Part shown: positions 25,824 through 35,131 of the stretch, in pieces
Position numbering within the stretch: the stretch's first letter is position 1
Layout of the letters: each line of letters opens with the position of its first letter
Assembly (NCBI GenBank): GCA_030849065.1
Contig: JASAON010001485.1
Span: 1 to 38,495 of the forward strand
Source of the DNA: Jaenimonas drosophilae
Lineage: Eukaryota > Euglenozoa > Kinetoplastea > Trypanosomatida > Trypanosomatidae
Direction of reading: 5' to 3'
Length of the DNA stretch: 38,495 nt
The notes under the pieces: model-generated
Databases searched by the model: none
What the model was told of the DNA's origin: nothing
What the model saw: the letters and a program-made list of their open reading frames with translations, nothing else
Translations under genes and position numbers: made by a program

Positions 25824-28211
25824 TCAATAAAAGTAGAAGGACGGCTCCTCATTCTTATCCCGTGCGCGCTTGATGCAATCCTCATACTTTGGCGCCATCT
25901 CCTTCGCCATCGCCCACGCCTTTTCACGTTGTGCCTCGGTGAGCTTCGCTTGATACTTCTTCGCCATCTTATCCAGTCGTTGCGGATCCTTGGCCTTCAT
26001 CGCCACATTCATCATGGACGCGGGGCCAACCAAGGCCAAGTGGCCCGCCGTAAAGTCAGAGTTAGGAAAACGAATGTTCTTGCGAGGATCATTCCACCAA
26101 TGATCCTTCTTGATGATATCTTCACTATCGAGCAGTTTATCTTCGCCATCGCTGCCAACTTCTGCGCCATCATCCATCGTAAGTGCGCGGTTTTGCAGCG
26201 CCTTCACCTCGGAGAGATCAAACCCAGATTTTTCGGCACGACTAATCCAGTAGCTTGCGCACTCGGGGGATGCAATGGCCTCATCCGTATGGCCATCGAG
26301 GCTCATGTTGTTGTTGTTGTTGTTGCGTGGTTGGAGCTCCTCCGCCACGCGCTCTTCTTCCTCCGCCTCACTCTCCAGCACCACCACACGTGTGGCAAGT
26401 TTGCCCGATGCGCCATCACGTACAAACTGTACTTTGCGGCCGTTACACATCGCGCCTTTTCGTCGCTCAAAATCAACAACGTGGCGCGATGCATCGCGGA
26501 GCACAAAACGTTGGCCATCTTCGCCGTGGATGATGCCTTGGCCCTCCACCGCCGACCACGAAAGCAACATGCCGTAGTCGTACTTCACATCTGCTTCCTC
26601 GGTATGTGCAGCATCATCATCATCATCATCATCATCCTTGCTGGTTGATGTACGTGCGCGGTCTTCGTCCATGAGGCGTTTCTTGATGCTCACGTTGTTG
26701 TACTTGCCCATCCACGTTATGGATGCGGACGACGACGATGATGGTTTGAAGGAGGCGTGTGAGATGATATCAATGGTGTGTGCGTGCCGCCGATCATCAT
26801 CGTGTGGGTAAAACCGCACCACCGCACCACGAATGGAGCTCGATTGTGCATCCACGAGCTCCACAAAGTCAGCGGCAGAACGAATATAAAACAGTTTGCC
26901 ACCGCTGCTCTCAATCGTGCCTTGGCCGCCACTCCATCGCGTGATGACGCCAACAAGACCATCGTCAGGTACAACATCCTCCGCACCAAGAAAACGGGCA
27001 TCATCCACCGCATCCGCGAAGAAGTTGGCGCCGAGTGAGCGCCGCGCACGCTCCTCACGTTGTTCGGTCATCTTGAGTTGATGTGCCTCCTCCGCCGATG
27101 ATGTACTGGCGTCGAAGGTGACGTCACCGCTCAGCACAATATCTTCGGCAAAGAATCGTGTTGATGATGATGATGATGCATCGGTTGAGTGTGGCAGCGT
27201 GTACCGCACCTTCGTGAAGGACACCTCGCGATGGAGAAGAGCGTTGGAGGTGGGCATGGCACTTGAAAAACTCTGCACATGACGAATGATGCATAAGTGG
27301 TCTCCCTCCATGGACGTGGTGCTCAGATCATTGTTGTTGGTGTTGTTGTTGTTGTTGTTGTCGTTGGTGGTGCCATCCACATCTTCTGCCTTGATGGATA
27401 TGACACCACTTCGATGTATCGGCGACCACGCCACCACAACACCGCGCACCTTCTCCATCACCACCTCACGCACATGCGCATTGCGCGCTTTTTCCTCGCG
27501 CTGCCTCTCCATCGCCGCACGTGCCGCCTCATCACTCCCGAGCTGCCGACGCATCAACAAGAACTCATTCGTATCGGCGTCAAGCACCCGACAACTTCGT
27601 AAATCCTTCAGGTGTTTTGGTGGTGCGATGGGTTGTTGGTGTACGTGAGGTCCACTGGCATGTACCAGCTGATCATTGGAGATGCTCGAGACATCAATCA
27701 CGATATCCTTGGCGTAGAGCTCATCCACATCATCGTGCTTCTCAGGCTCAGCTTGTGTTGCGTTGGTACTCGATGATGTTCGTTGTTCTTGTTGTTGTTG
27801 TTTTCTTGGAGCAAATGGCTCCACACACCGCAAGAAATCCATCGGAGGACGTTGTGTGTAGCTCGCGGCATGAATGGGATCGACGCGTGAGCGCACAATC
27901 ACACGATCTCCGGCATGTGCGCGTGTATCCACGGCAAAAGACACCGATGCCCCATTCAACGAGCGGAGTGTGGTGGGAAGAACACTTTCAAAGGCTCGTG
28001 TGTTGGCGATGATAAACTCACGTCCGGTGGTGTTGTCTTGGATGCGTCCACGACGGTCAATCGGGTTCCACGCAATGATCTTCCCATCATGGCGTGTTGG
28101 TGCAGCAACATGGCAACACCTTCTCTGTGTGTTGGCCATCATCTTCATCATGTTTGAGGTCATCGTGTGGCGGCATCGACGCGAGATGTCTGAGCAACTC
28201 CGCATCAACAT
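25824..28211 (-). CDS. Protein with four cold-shock-like repeats
   Basis: 795 residues from the ATG at 28211; the codon before it in frame is GTG. Four segments share the cold-shock fold pattern G-hydrophobic-hydrophobic-x-W...G.I......F..R: GKIIAWNPIDRRGRIQD (43-59), GVVVAWSPIHRSGVISI (257-273), GVITRWSGGQGTIES (421-435) and GMLLSWSAVEGQGIIHG (547-563), each followed by a REF/LFYIR/RFVLR strand and a V.F strand. The RNP aromatic residues are mostly replaced. An Arg/Met/Ser-rich N terminus looks like a mitochondrial presequence. Linkers contain Gln, Asn and Asp runs and two MERQREEKAR-like helices. The last 130 residues (WWNDPRKNIRFPNSD; ASMMNVAMKAKDPQ; a Lys/Ala helix; PSFYFY) form an unrecognised conserved-looking domain. 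An RNA-binding role in the mitochondrion is plausible inference. Confidence 0.7.
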   Translation of the reverse strand: MLMRSCSDISRRCRHTMTSNMMKMMANTQRRCCHVAAPTRHDGKIIAWNPIDRRGRIQDNTTGREFIIANTRAFESVLPTTLRSLNGASVSFAVDTRAHAGDRVIVRSRVDPIHAASYTQRPPMDFLRCVEPFAPRKQQQQEQRTSSSTNATQAEPEKHDDVDELYAKDIVIDVSSISNDQLVHASGPHVHQQPIAPPKHLKDLRSCRVLDADTNEFLLMRRQLGSDEAARAAMERQREEKARNAHVREVVMEKVRGVVVAWSPIHRSGVISIKAEDVDGTTNDNNNNNNTNNNDLSTTSMEGDHLCIIRHVQSFSSAMPTSNALLHREVSFTKVRYTLPHSTDASSSSSTRFFAEDIVLSGDVTFDASTSSAEEAHQLKMTEQREERARRSLGANFFADAVDDARFLGAEDVVPDDGLVGVITRWSGGQGTIESSGGKLFYIRSAADFVELVDAQSSSIRGAVVRFYPHDDDRRHAHTIDIISHASFKPSSSSSASITWMGKYNNVSIKKRLMDEDRARTSTSKDDDDDDDDAAHTEEADVKYDYGMLLSWSAVEGQGIIHGEDGQRFVLRDASRHVVDFERRKGAMCNGRKVQFVRDGASGKLATRVVVLESEAEEEERVAEELQPRNNNNNNMSLDGHTDEAIASPECASYWISRAEKSGFDLSEVKALQNRALTMDDGAEVGSDGEDKLLDSEDIIKKDHWWNDPRKNIRFPNSDFTAGHLALVGPASMMNVAMKAKDPQRLDKMAKKYQAKLTEAQREKAWAMAKEMAPKYEDCIKRARDKNEEPSFYFY

Positions 28212-28961
28212 CCTCACGCTAAACTTAAAACGTTCTGTATGATGATGTGTTGTTACTGCATAACAACAGCAACAACAACAAACGTTGAAGCAGAGAAAGA
28301 AGAAAGATGAGGTGGTTAGAACATCATCGTAACACAGATATCAGATACTTCATTGCCATCATCCCGCATCGATGATGATGATGATGATGAGTGTTGTGTG
28401 TTTTCGTTGCTGAACCATCTTTGTGCCGCGATCAACACTCATGCGAATAGGGGAGGAGAAAAATCATTGACGCATGTACGAAATAATCCTACAAAACTTG
28501 CGTGATTTGGTGCGGACGAACGATGTTATTGCTGTTGCTGACGGCGCACACCTGTGCTGCATCCAAACACAACAGCCGTGGCTTACCTCCACCAACATGG
28601 CAACACCATGTACTTCATGCATATAGAAACACAAGAAAACCGCATGCCAACACAATCATTCTTCTTTACAACCAGACGAGACCGGTGAAGAACGAAGAAG
28701 CTGATTGTTGTTGTTGTTGCTGTTTTTTGCGTACATAATGTTTCGTATTGATCAATGTACGCACCAACACCCAATCGAGCATGGCGATGCACTCGGCATG
28801 TGCTTCTGCTCTGCGGGTGTTTATGTTTCTTTGCCGGTTCTTTTTTTTCCTTCTGCGTTCCCTCACCCACATTCGTTGATGATCATCATTGTTGTTGTTG
28901 CTGATGATGATGTTGTGTGGTATAAGATGATGGGGGAGGGGGGAGAGATGATTCTTGTTCT
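28212..28961. other. Intergenic spacer, no gene seen
   Basis: 750 bases. GAT repeats lie near 28373-28390, GTT near 28706-28720 and GTT/GAT near 28888-28915, with an acceptor tract at the low-coordinate end. Short minus-strand frames start at non-ATG codons and look random. Confidence 0.5.
28256..28305 (-). promoter_or_regulatory. Candidate trans-splice acceptor for cold-shock-repeat gene
   Basis: CTTTCTTCTTTCTCTGC-type tract then GTTGTTATGCAG, with AG at 28256-28257. The leader is about 44 bases. Confidence 0.55.
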
Positions 28962-31208
28962 CTACGCATCCACAAAAACACGTTTGTGGCCGCAAAAGGC
29001 GCAGAATTTCGCTGCTCCGTCAACGTGTTTGTGGCCACACTCTGCGCAGAACGGTGCCGCACGACGGCTGTGTGGCTGCACAGCCTCACCACCCGCTGAC
29101 GGATGAGCTCCACGGTTGTTGGTGGTGGTGGTGCTGGTGTGTGGGGTGGTCGTGGATGGCTTTCCGGGAGCTCCACTTGGTCTACGTACGCTGCGTGCGC
29201 TGGGAGGAGAGAAGGAGAAGTTGTTGTTGGTTGTACTGGTGTTGGTGTTGTTGTTGGTGTTGTTGTTGTTGTTTGTGTTCGTCTTGTTGGTCATGGATGG
29301 ACGGTCGTCTGGCGCCTTCGTCGTGGATGTAGCAGCACCAGCAGGTCGCGTTCGGATCGCGGTGGAAACATGGCTGCGATCTCCAGCACCACGCTGAACG
29401 TTGTTGTTGGTGTTGTTGGTACCGGATGGGTGCATCGTGGATGATGGTGTTGGGCGCTCACCAGCTCGATTGCGATCCCGAATGAGCTTCGCCTTGGCCA
29501 GCGCCTCTTCACGCCGCAAATCAATCAACGACGTTGTCTTTGGGCGCGTCGCGGGTGATGTGCTCGACGCACTACTCTGTGGTACGTTATTGTTGTTGTT
29601 GTTGTTGGTGTTGTTGGTGGTGGTATTCATGTGGTTCAATCCAGTTTTGTTGGCGCTGTTTGTGAGATGAAGTGCAAGTCGGTTGGGGCTGTTGCTGGCG
29701 CGATTCAGAGGAGGACGGTTCGGGCTCTTGCGTGTGGATGATGTATCGTTGTTGGCGTGTGTGGTTGATGTTGTTGCCGTGGTGTTGGTGTTGGTGTTGG
29801 TACCTTGTGTTGGTCTGGGTCGTGTGGCAGAGCTCGAGGCTGCACCAACACCTGCTCCTCCAGGACGTGGAGCTGCACCTGGAGCAAATCGGTGCGGCGT
29901 TGATCCTGGCGCACAGCGCAATGTTGTTGAGGCACCTTGACGGCCCTCACTGCCGCGATTTGGGCTCGCCGAACGTCGCGCCGCATTTGGCGTGAGTGAG
30001 CGACGTACTGCATCCGCAGGACGTACACCAGCACGTTGTGTGGCAGATGAAGATGTTGTTGCACCTCTGTTGTTGTTGGTACCTGTACTGAGGTTGGTGG
30101 TCGGTAAGTTGGTGCCGAGTGGCGTGGGCTTCTTCACGGCCGGTGTGGGAGATGATGATGTGGATGATCTCGCCGCACCTCCGCACGGTGTTGCGGTGCC
30201 TCCTGTTGTACGTGGGCAGGATGCAGAGGTGGTGGAGGAGGTGGCTGACGTTGTACGTGTGGCTGGACGGTTGTTGCTGCACGGCGTACCTGCACGGCTG
30301 GAGAAGGCGGAGGAGGTTGTCTTGGGTGCCGGTCGCGACCACCGCGGTGGCCCTGCGTTGTTGTTGTTGTTGGCGGGTGTGGTGGATGCTCGAGTGGGCT
30401 CGCGGTGAAGAGATTGGTTCGTGTTGTTGCGGGTTTGGCCATGAAGTTGGGCCACAACATCACGAATGGCATCATCACTGGCCTGATTATCAATCGTGAG
30501 GCCTCCAACCTTTGTGTGTAGAGGCGATGCAGCGCGATGATGTATATTCGCGTTGGGGGTGCTGTTGGCCGACGAGGGAAGACTGCGCTCGCGCTGTTGC
30601 GTCGTGATTGGAGGTGTGCTGGTCCTGTTGGCTGTGGTGCTGCGCGCTCCATCATCCTTCTTCACATCCCCTGCGTAGAGATAGCTACGATCATCATCAA
30701 CACTCTTGTTGTTGTTGTTGTTTCCTCGAGCACTCTGCAACACACGTTTCCGCATGACGGAGCTATAGCGTGAAGCAGATGAGCTCCCAGGTGATCGTGC
30801 GCGCTCTGTGCTAGACATCCGCGCACTTCCCTCACGTCGCTCAGATTCCTGCAAACGTTCCTTGTTGTCTCGCTGCATCTGCTCCAAATCTCGCAACGTT
30901 TGCTCCCACTCCATCTGCACCTTATCACGTTCATCAACACCACCGCCACCACCACCACCACCACGTGCGGATGCTTCACGACGTGCGCTGCGCCGGCTGG
31001 ATAACATGGGTGAGGTTCTCTCCTCACTGTGATGGAGCATCATGCGGCGGGCAGCATCATCACTGCCGTGTTGGTGCCGCACACAACGGATGGTGTGGCG
31101 GTCAAGATCGTCATTGTCACTGAAGAATTCACCACAACACACGCACTTGTTGGGGCTTGTTTCTGGTGTGTTGGCGGCAGATGAACGGCTGCGGGGAGGT
31201 GTTTGCAT
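28962..31208 (-). CDS. Asn/Thr-rich protein with zinc fingers at both ends
   Basis: 748 residues. Near the N terminus KCVCCGEFFSDNDDLDRH with a following RCVRH makes a C2H2/C2HC-type finger (about 21-44). Residues about 92-130 are a charged helix (VQMEWEQTLRDLEQMQRDNK). Some 550 residues of Asn, Thr, Ser, Pro and Arg-rich low complexity follow, interrupted by a short Ala/Lys/Arg helix (LIDLRREEALAKAKLIRDRN). The last 25 residues form a zinc ribbon, FCAECGHKH then FCAFCGHKR. The disordered, basic body with SP/TP sites suggests a scaffold or cytoskeletal/RNP factor. Family unknown. The Asn runs are pure AAC repeats. Confidence 0.75.
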   Translation of the reverse strand: MQTPPRSRSSAANTPETSPNKCVCCGEFFSDNDDLDRHTIRCVRHQHGSDDAARRMMLHHSEERTSPMLSSRRSARREASARGGGGGGGGVDERDKVQMEWEQTLRDLEQMQRDNKERLQESERREGSARMSSTERARSPGSSSASRYSSVMRKRVLQSARGNNNNNKSVDDDRSYLYAGDVKKDDGARSTTANRTSTPPITTQQRERSLPSSANSTPNANIHHRAASPLHTKVGGLTIDNQASDDAIRDVVAQLHGQTRNNTNQSLHREPTRASTTPANNNNNAGPPRWSRPAPKTTSSAFSSRAGTPCSNNRPATRTTSATSSTTSASCPRTTGGTATPCGGAARSSTSSSPTPAVKKPTPLGTNLPTTNLSTGTNNNRGATTSSSATQRAGVRPADAVRRSLTPNAARRSASPNRGSEGRQGASTTLRCAPGSTPHRFAPGAAPRPGGAGVGAASSSATRPRPTQGTNTNTNTTATTSTTHANNDTSSTRKSPNRPPLNRASNSPNRLALHLTNSANKTGLNHMNTTTNNTNNNNNNNVPQSSASSTSPATRPKTTSLIDLRREEALAKAKLIRDRNRAGERPTPSSTMHPSGTNNTNNNVQRGAGDRSHVSTAIRTRPAGAATSTTKAPDDRPSMTNKTNTNNNNNTNNNTNTSTTNNNFSFSPPSARSVRRPSGAPGKPSTTTPHTSTTTTNNRGAHPSAGGEAVQPHSRRAAPFCAECGHKHVDGAAKFCAFCGHKRVFVDA

Positions 31209-32030
31209 GTGTCGGAGCTCTCAGAGAACAAGGATGTGCGAGACGAACAATGATGACGATGTTGTTGTTGTTGTTGGATGATGTAAAGTTAGAGAAGTTG
31301 CGTGCGTTGCGAACCGTATCCGGCTAGGTGAAGTGAAGAAGAAAGAAAAAACAAGAAAATGTTGGCGAAAAAGGCTACAACGCGCACAACACCGCCACTA
31401 ATTACAAAAACAACTCTACACAACAGAAAGATGAAAAAGATGATGATGATGATGGTTTTGGAGTACATGTATATACATGTATACATATACATATACATGT
31501 ACATACTGAGCATGTACGAACACAAGTGTGTAGGAGTTGGTTTAATCGATGCACAGGAGGAGGAGCGTGAAAATGCTCAAAGCCACGCAGCATCACCACA
31601 AAACCACCATCGTGCTGATGATCATCATCGTGGATGAGCTCCAGAAGTAGTTGGCATGATCCGTGTTGTTGATGATGTGGAGTGGTGCTCATGAGATGAG
31701 GAACACATTCACCAGTCATGCCGGCAATCATCATCATCATCATTATCATTCGCAACCTCTACTCCGACAACAGACGACGGCTACACACAACACAACACAA
31801 GTTCGTCTTCGTTTGATGTTTGTACGCATGTGTGTATTCCCACTCACGCGTACAACAACAACAACAAAAAGAAAAAAAGAGGGTGACGATGACGATAAGG
31901 GCATCCATCTGACGGATGTGTTGCATCTACACAGGCACAAACACATGACGATGGAGAAGCACACACACAGAAAACAAGAATCATCAATGATGATGCTGCT
32001 GAAGATGGTGATAATAGTCGTTGGTGATGT
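31209..32030. other. Intergenic spacer with palindromic ATG/CAT tract
   Basis: 822 bases. GAT repeats lie near 31439-31454, an alternating purine/pyrimidine palindromic region at 31463-31510, and a pyrimidine tract (minus strand) at about 31860-31880 that could serve an unseen short transcript. The only ATG frame after that tract encodes 27 residues, so no gene is called. Confidence 0.5.
31464..31481. repeat. 18-bp perfect palindrome
   Basis: TACATGTATATACATGTA reads the same on both strands and is followed to about 31510 by further TACAT/ATGTA units, so it can form a cruciform or an RNA hairpin. It lies in the 3' flank of the HIBCH-side spacer. Confidence 0.85.
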
Positions 32031-33164
32031 TCAGAACGACGGCAACGGTTGTGTTGGGTGCCACGGAGTTGTTGGTGCAGCAAAGTACGCATCAATCGAT
32101 GCGTCACTGACCTCCTCCAGCGTGGCGGGGCACCACTGTGGATGCTGATCCTTGTCAATGAGCAACGCACGCACACCTTCCGTGAAGTCGTGATGCGTGA
32201 GAAGATGTTGCGAGACGGCGTACTCGTGCATCAACGCCTCTGCCGGTGTTTGTGCTGCTGCACCACGACGAAAGAGCTCCAACGTTAGACGCAGTGTTGT
32301 TGGGGACGCGCCCGCCAACGCTTGACGAAGTTGGTTCAGAAAAACATCATTGGGATGTGCGGATGCCTCCTCCTCCACGGAGGCCACAATGGCCGCCACG
32401 TTGTTGTTTGCATCGAGTGAGAATGTTCGTCTAATCCAATCCGTGTACGGTGCCAATGAAAAGTCTGGTAGCGTGCCACAACGATGATGATGATGCTCCA
32501 CCACCGCCATCATCTCTTCACGTGAGCTCACGTGGCACAACTCACGTTCCATCTGTGGCAGCATGAGGTTGTTGGCCATGTGTGTTGCAAGTCCGGCGTG
32601 GAGTACATCAGCACCACGCAAGCGATGGCCTGAGAGACCAAGAAGCAGTCCGAGGCCGTCAACCGGCAAACGTGGGAGAAAGAAGGATGCGCCAACGTCT
32701 GGCACACCGCCAATGCGTATCTCCGGCATGGCGAAGATGGCAGATTCTGTGGCAACACGCAACGAGCCAGGGATGGAGATGCCGGCACCTCCTCCGAGGA
32801 CATATCCGTGCATCAAGGCCACATGCGGCTGAGGCATCGTGAAGATGCGATGATTCACTTGGTACTCGAGATAAAAGTAGTCTCTGGCCAAATTGTTGGA
32901 TGATGATGATGATCTATCGTGTGCAGTAGTGAGAGCAACAACATCGCCACCCGCGCAGAAGGACTTTGGCCCTGCACCCTTGATGACGTACATCGCATCG
33001 TCTGCCGCGGGCTCGGTGATATACAGTGCGTGGAGCATCTTGACCATATCAAGGCTCAGTGCGTTGTGTTTCTTTGGTGCATTCAGCGTGATGAGCCGTG
33101 TACGACGGTATTCATGGCAGAGAACGTCAGTGAAGTAGGGACGAAGTTGTGTGCGGCACAACAT
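32031..33164 (-). CDS. 3-hydroxyisobutyryl-CoA hydrolase family protein 1
   Basis: 377 residues from the ATG at 33164; three codons upstream is only TTG. HIBCH releases 3-hydroxyisobutyrate from its CoA ester in valine breakdown, in the mitochondrial matrix. Family marks: GAGPKSFCAGGDVVAL (64-79), the oxyanion-loop GYVLGGGAGIS (120-130), then FAMPEIRIGGVPDVGASFFL (144-163) with catalytic-position Glu148 and Asp156, and a C-terminal DFTEGVRALLIDKDQHPQW. Length is usual for the family. The N terminus MLCRTQLRPYFTDVL suits a mitochondrial presequence. A tandem relative lies immediately upstream. CoA substrate preference cannot be read from the sequence. Confidence 0.85.
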   Translation of the reverse strand: MLCRTQLRPYFTDVLCHEYRRTRLITLNAPKKHNALSLDMVKMLHALYITEPAADDAMYVIKGAGPKSFCAGGDVVALTTAHDRSSSSSNNLARDYFYLEYQVNHRIFTMPQPHVALMHGYVLGGGAGISIPGSLRVATESAIFAMPEIRIGGVPDVGASFFLPRLPVDGLGLLLGLSGHRLRGADVLHAGLATHMANNLMLPQMERELCHVSSREEMMAVVEHHHHRCGTLPDFSLAPYTDWIRRTFSLDANNNVAAIVASVEEEASAHPNDVFLNQLRQALAGASPTTLRLTLELFRRGAAAQTPAEALMHEYAVSQHLLTHHDFTEGVRALLIDKDQHPQWCPATLEEVSDASIDAYFAAPTTPWHPTQPLPSF

Positions 33165-33818
33165 CTTGCACAAAAGCTACGTCAGATCTACAACAATCAA
33201 TGAAGGTTGCTCATCTACGAAGAAAAGATGAGAATTGTGTGAGTGTGTGTGTGTGTGTGCGTGTGTCAGGGGAGTACAGAACAGCAGGAGAAGGTGGTGG
33301 TGATGAAGATTATGATGATGGTGATGATGTTGTTGTTATTGTGTGGTAACTTACAATATTCTGAAGATTGGAGATGATGACGAGGAGGTCTGCGTACACA
33401 CAAAATGTTGTTGTTCCGAGATATCGGGGCTGTGGCGTAGAAGGATAGACGGCCAAAAAGAAAACTGAAAGGAAGAGGAATGTGGTGAATGTGTTGTGAG
33501 TGTGTTGCAGCAACACACACACACAGAACACACGCGTCAACGAATTAGTGTTGTACTATTGTTGTAGGTTTTTTGTTTTTTTTGTTGTGTTGTTGTACGA
33601 GTGAGGGTCGTTCACCATGTACGCCAACACACACACAAAAAGAAAGAAACAGAGGCAAGTATCGATACCACAACACACAAAATCTGTGCAGGCTCGCTCG
33701 CAGTGAAGGACTAAGAAGACGAAAACTGATCTCGTGTGAGCCACCGCAACCATCTCGATCATGTTGTTGGTGCAACACACCAACACCAAACACCAAACAC
33801 CAACCACCAACGCCAACC
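33165..33818. other. Intergenic spacer, repeats
   Basis: 654 bases. A GT run lies at 33243-33267, GAT and GTT runs near 33297-33345, a short CA run near 33512-33524 and an imperfect CCAAACA tandem at about 33778-33816. An 88-codon minus-strand frame overlapping the stop of the next gene is a hydrophobic repeat translation. The acceptor for hydrolase 1 is an AG at 33188-33189. Confidence 0.5.
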
Positions 33819-34922
33819 TCATGGATGTACCTCTTCGTAGGGACGACGTGGGTCAAAGGGAATGACGGCTGGCTCGAAGTATTTGCGGATGTCTTCGGCA
33901 CGAAGTTGTGCGATGGTTGGAGGGTTCCACGCCGCATCCCGCGTCTTCTCAACCACCACCGCACGCACACCTTCACAGAAGTCATGCGAATCATTCATGT
34001 GATTGGCCAGATTGTAATCGGCAGCGATGGAGGCCGCACGTGTGGCAAAGGTGCGTTGGCGCTTGAAGCTCTCGAGGGCGAGGCCCATCCCGAGCGGTGA
34101 GTTGTTTCGCATCGTCTCCACAATCATGCGCGCAAAGGCACCTCCATCTGACTCGAGCACATCCAAAATATCTTGCAAGGAGGTGTCTTCGTGTATATCA
34201 AAAGCACGCTGCAGCAGTGGCAAGTGATGGCTGAGTGTGAAGGGTGGCAACGTGTGCGCATCGCTGAAATCAGCCAAACAAGCCTCGCACTCCGACGGAC
34301 GACGCATCTCCATCAAGGCGGTCTCAAGGGCGTCGAGCTTCTCGCTTGGCACAAAGTGTGTGGCAAGACCAACATGCACAACATCTGCACCACGAAGATG
34401 ATTGCCCGTGATGGCCATGTAGGCCCCAACGCAACGAAGACGCATCGTGTGAAAAACATAGGTCGCGCCAACGTCGGGTGCCGCGCCAATCACCGCTTCT
34501 GGCATCGCAAAAGACGTGTTGCCACACGCCACACGATGCTTGCTGTGCAAAGAGAGCCCAACACCGCTGCCGAGCACGTGGCCATTCCACAAGGCCACTT
34601 GACGTCGTTGCATGTTGGCAATGTGGTGGCACACTTGGTACTCACGGTAGTAGTACTCAGAGGTGTAGGCTGGGCCTGCTCCCGTCAGGCGCTGCACATC
34701 TCCGCCCGCGCAGAAGCTGCGTGTGCCGGCACCACGAAGCACGTACACGGCATCTTCAGATGCGTGTGGCTCGTGGAGATAGATGGTGTGTAGGCGCCGC
34801 ATCATCATCAGGGTCAGGGCGTTGAGGGAGGCGGGGCGATCGAGGGTGATGGAGCGAGCACAGGCAGCGTCCTTCACACGGATGGAGCCCTCGGCAAAGA
34901 GAGTTCGGCTAGCGTACATCAT
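33819..34922 (-). CDS. 3-hydroxyisobutyryl-CoA hydrolase family protein 2
   Basis: 367 residues. Same family and order as hydrolase 1: GAGTRSFCAGGDVQRL (65-80), GHVLGSGVGLS (114-124), FAMPEAVIGAAPDVGATYVF (138-157) with Glu142 and Asp150, and DFCEGVRAVVVEKTRDAAW near the end. The middle glycine of the GGG loop is Ser here, and several regions outside the motifs differ strongly, so the two copies are old and may have different acyl-CoA substrates. It begins with two adjacent ATG codons after a GAT repeat. The N terminus is less clearly a presequence than in copy 1. Both active-site acids are kept, so it is probably active. Confidence 0.83.
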   Translation of the reverse strand: MMYASRTLFAEGSIRVKDAACARSITLDRPASLNALTLMMMRRLHTIYLHEPHASEDAVYVLRGAGTRSFCAGGDVQRLTGAGPAYTSEYYYREYQVCHHIANMQRRQVALWNGHVLGSGVGLSLHSKHRVACGNTSFAMPEAVIGAAPDVGATYVFHTMRLRCVGAYMAITGNHLRGADVVHVGLATHFVPSEKLDALETALMEMRRPSECEACLADFSDAHTLPPFTLSHHLPLLQRAFDIHEDTSLQDILDVLESDGGAFARMIVETMRNNSPLGMGLALESFKRQRTFATRAASIAADYNLANHMNDSHDFCEGVRAVVVEKTRDAAWNPPTIAQLRAEDIRKYFEPAVIPFDPRRPYEEVHP

Positions 34923-35004
34923 GATGATGATGATGGTGTTGTTGTTATGTGGATGGCGGTGGTGATGTAGAGGAGGAGCAACGTGCGAAGAGCAATCGTG
35001 GAGC

Positions 35005-35034
35005 CTAGCAAAAGAAAAAAAAAGAAGAGAAGAA
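35005..35034 (-). promoter_or_regulatory. Candidate trans-splice acceptor for hydrolase 2
   Basis: CTTCTCTTCTTTTTTTTTC-type tract then TTTGCTAG, with AG at 35005-35006. The leader is 82 bases. Confidence 0.6.
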
Positions 35035-35131
35035 CCATCATTACTCCGTCAGCACCAAACAACAACAAGAACGTGCATCTACGAGTAAGTGTATGTGTAC
35101 GTACGTCATATTATGTGGAGGTATGCCAACA

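Noticed and set aside
25929..26648. 239-codon plus-strand frame
   Set aside because: Antisense shadow of the cold-shock-repeat gene; ends in a poly-Ile translation of an ATC repeat.
28962..31208. Asn/Thr-rich body read as a prion-like or surface mucin-like domain
   Set aside because: No signal peptide or membrane anchor, and the composition follows AAC/ACA repeats; the zinc sites argue for an intracellular protein.
33556..33822. 88-codon minus-strand frame overlapping the stop of hydrolase 2 (ATGA)
   Set aside because: Translation of a GGTGTTT-like repeat; stop-start overlap is not expected in trans-spliced units.
34173..34793. 206-codon plus-strand frame
   Set aside because: Antisense to hydrolase 2, which has intact family motifs.
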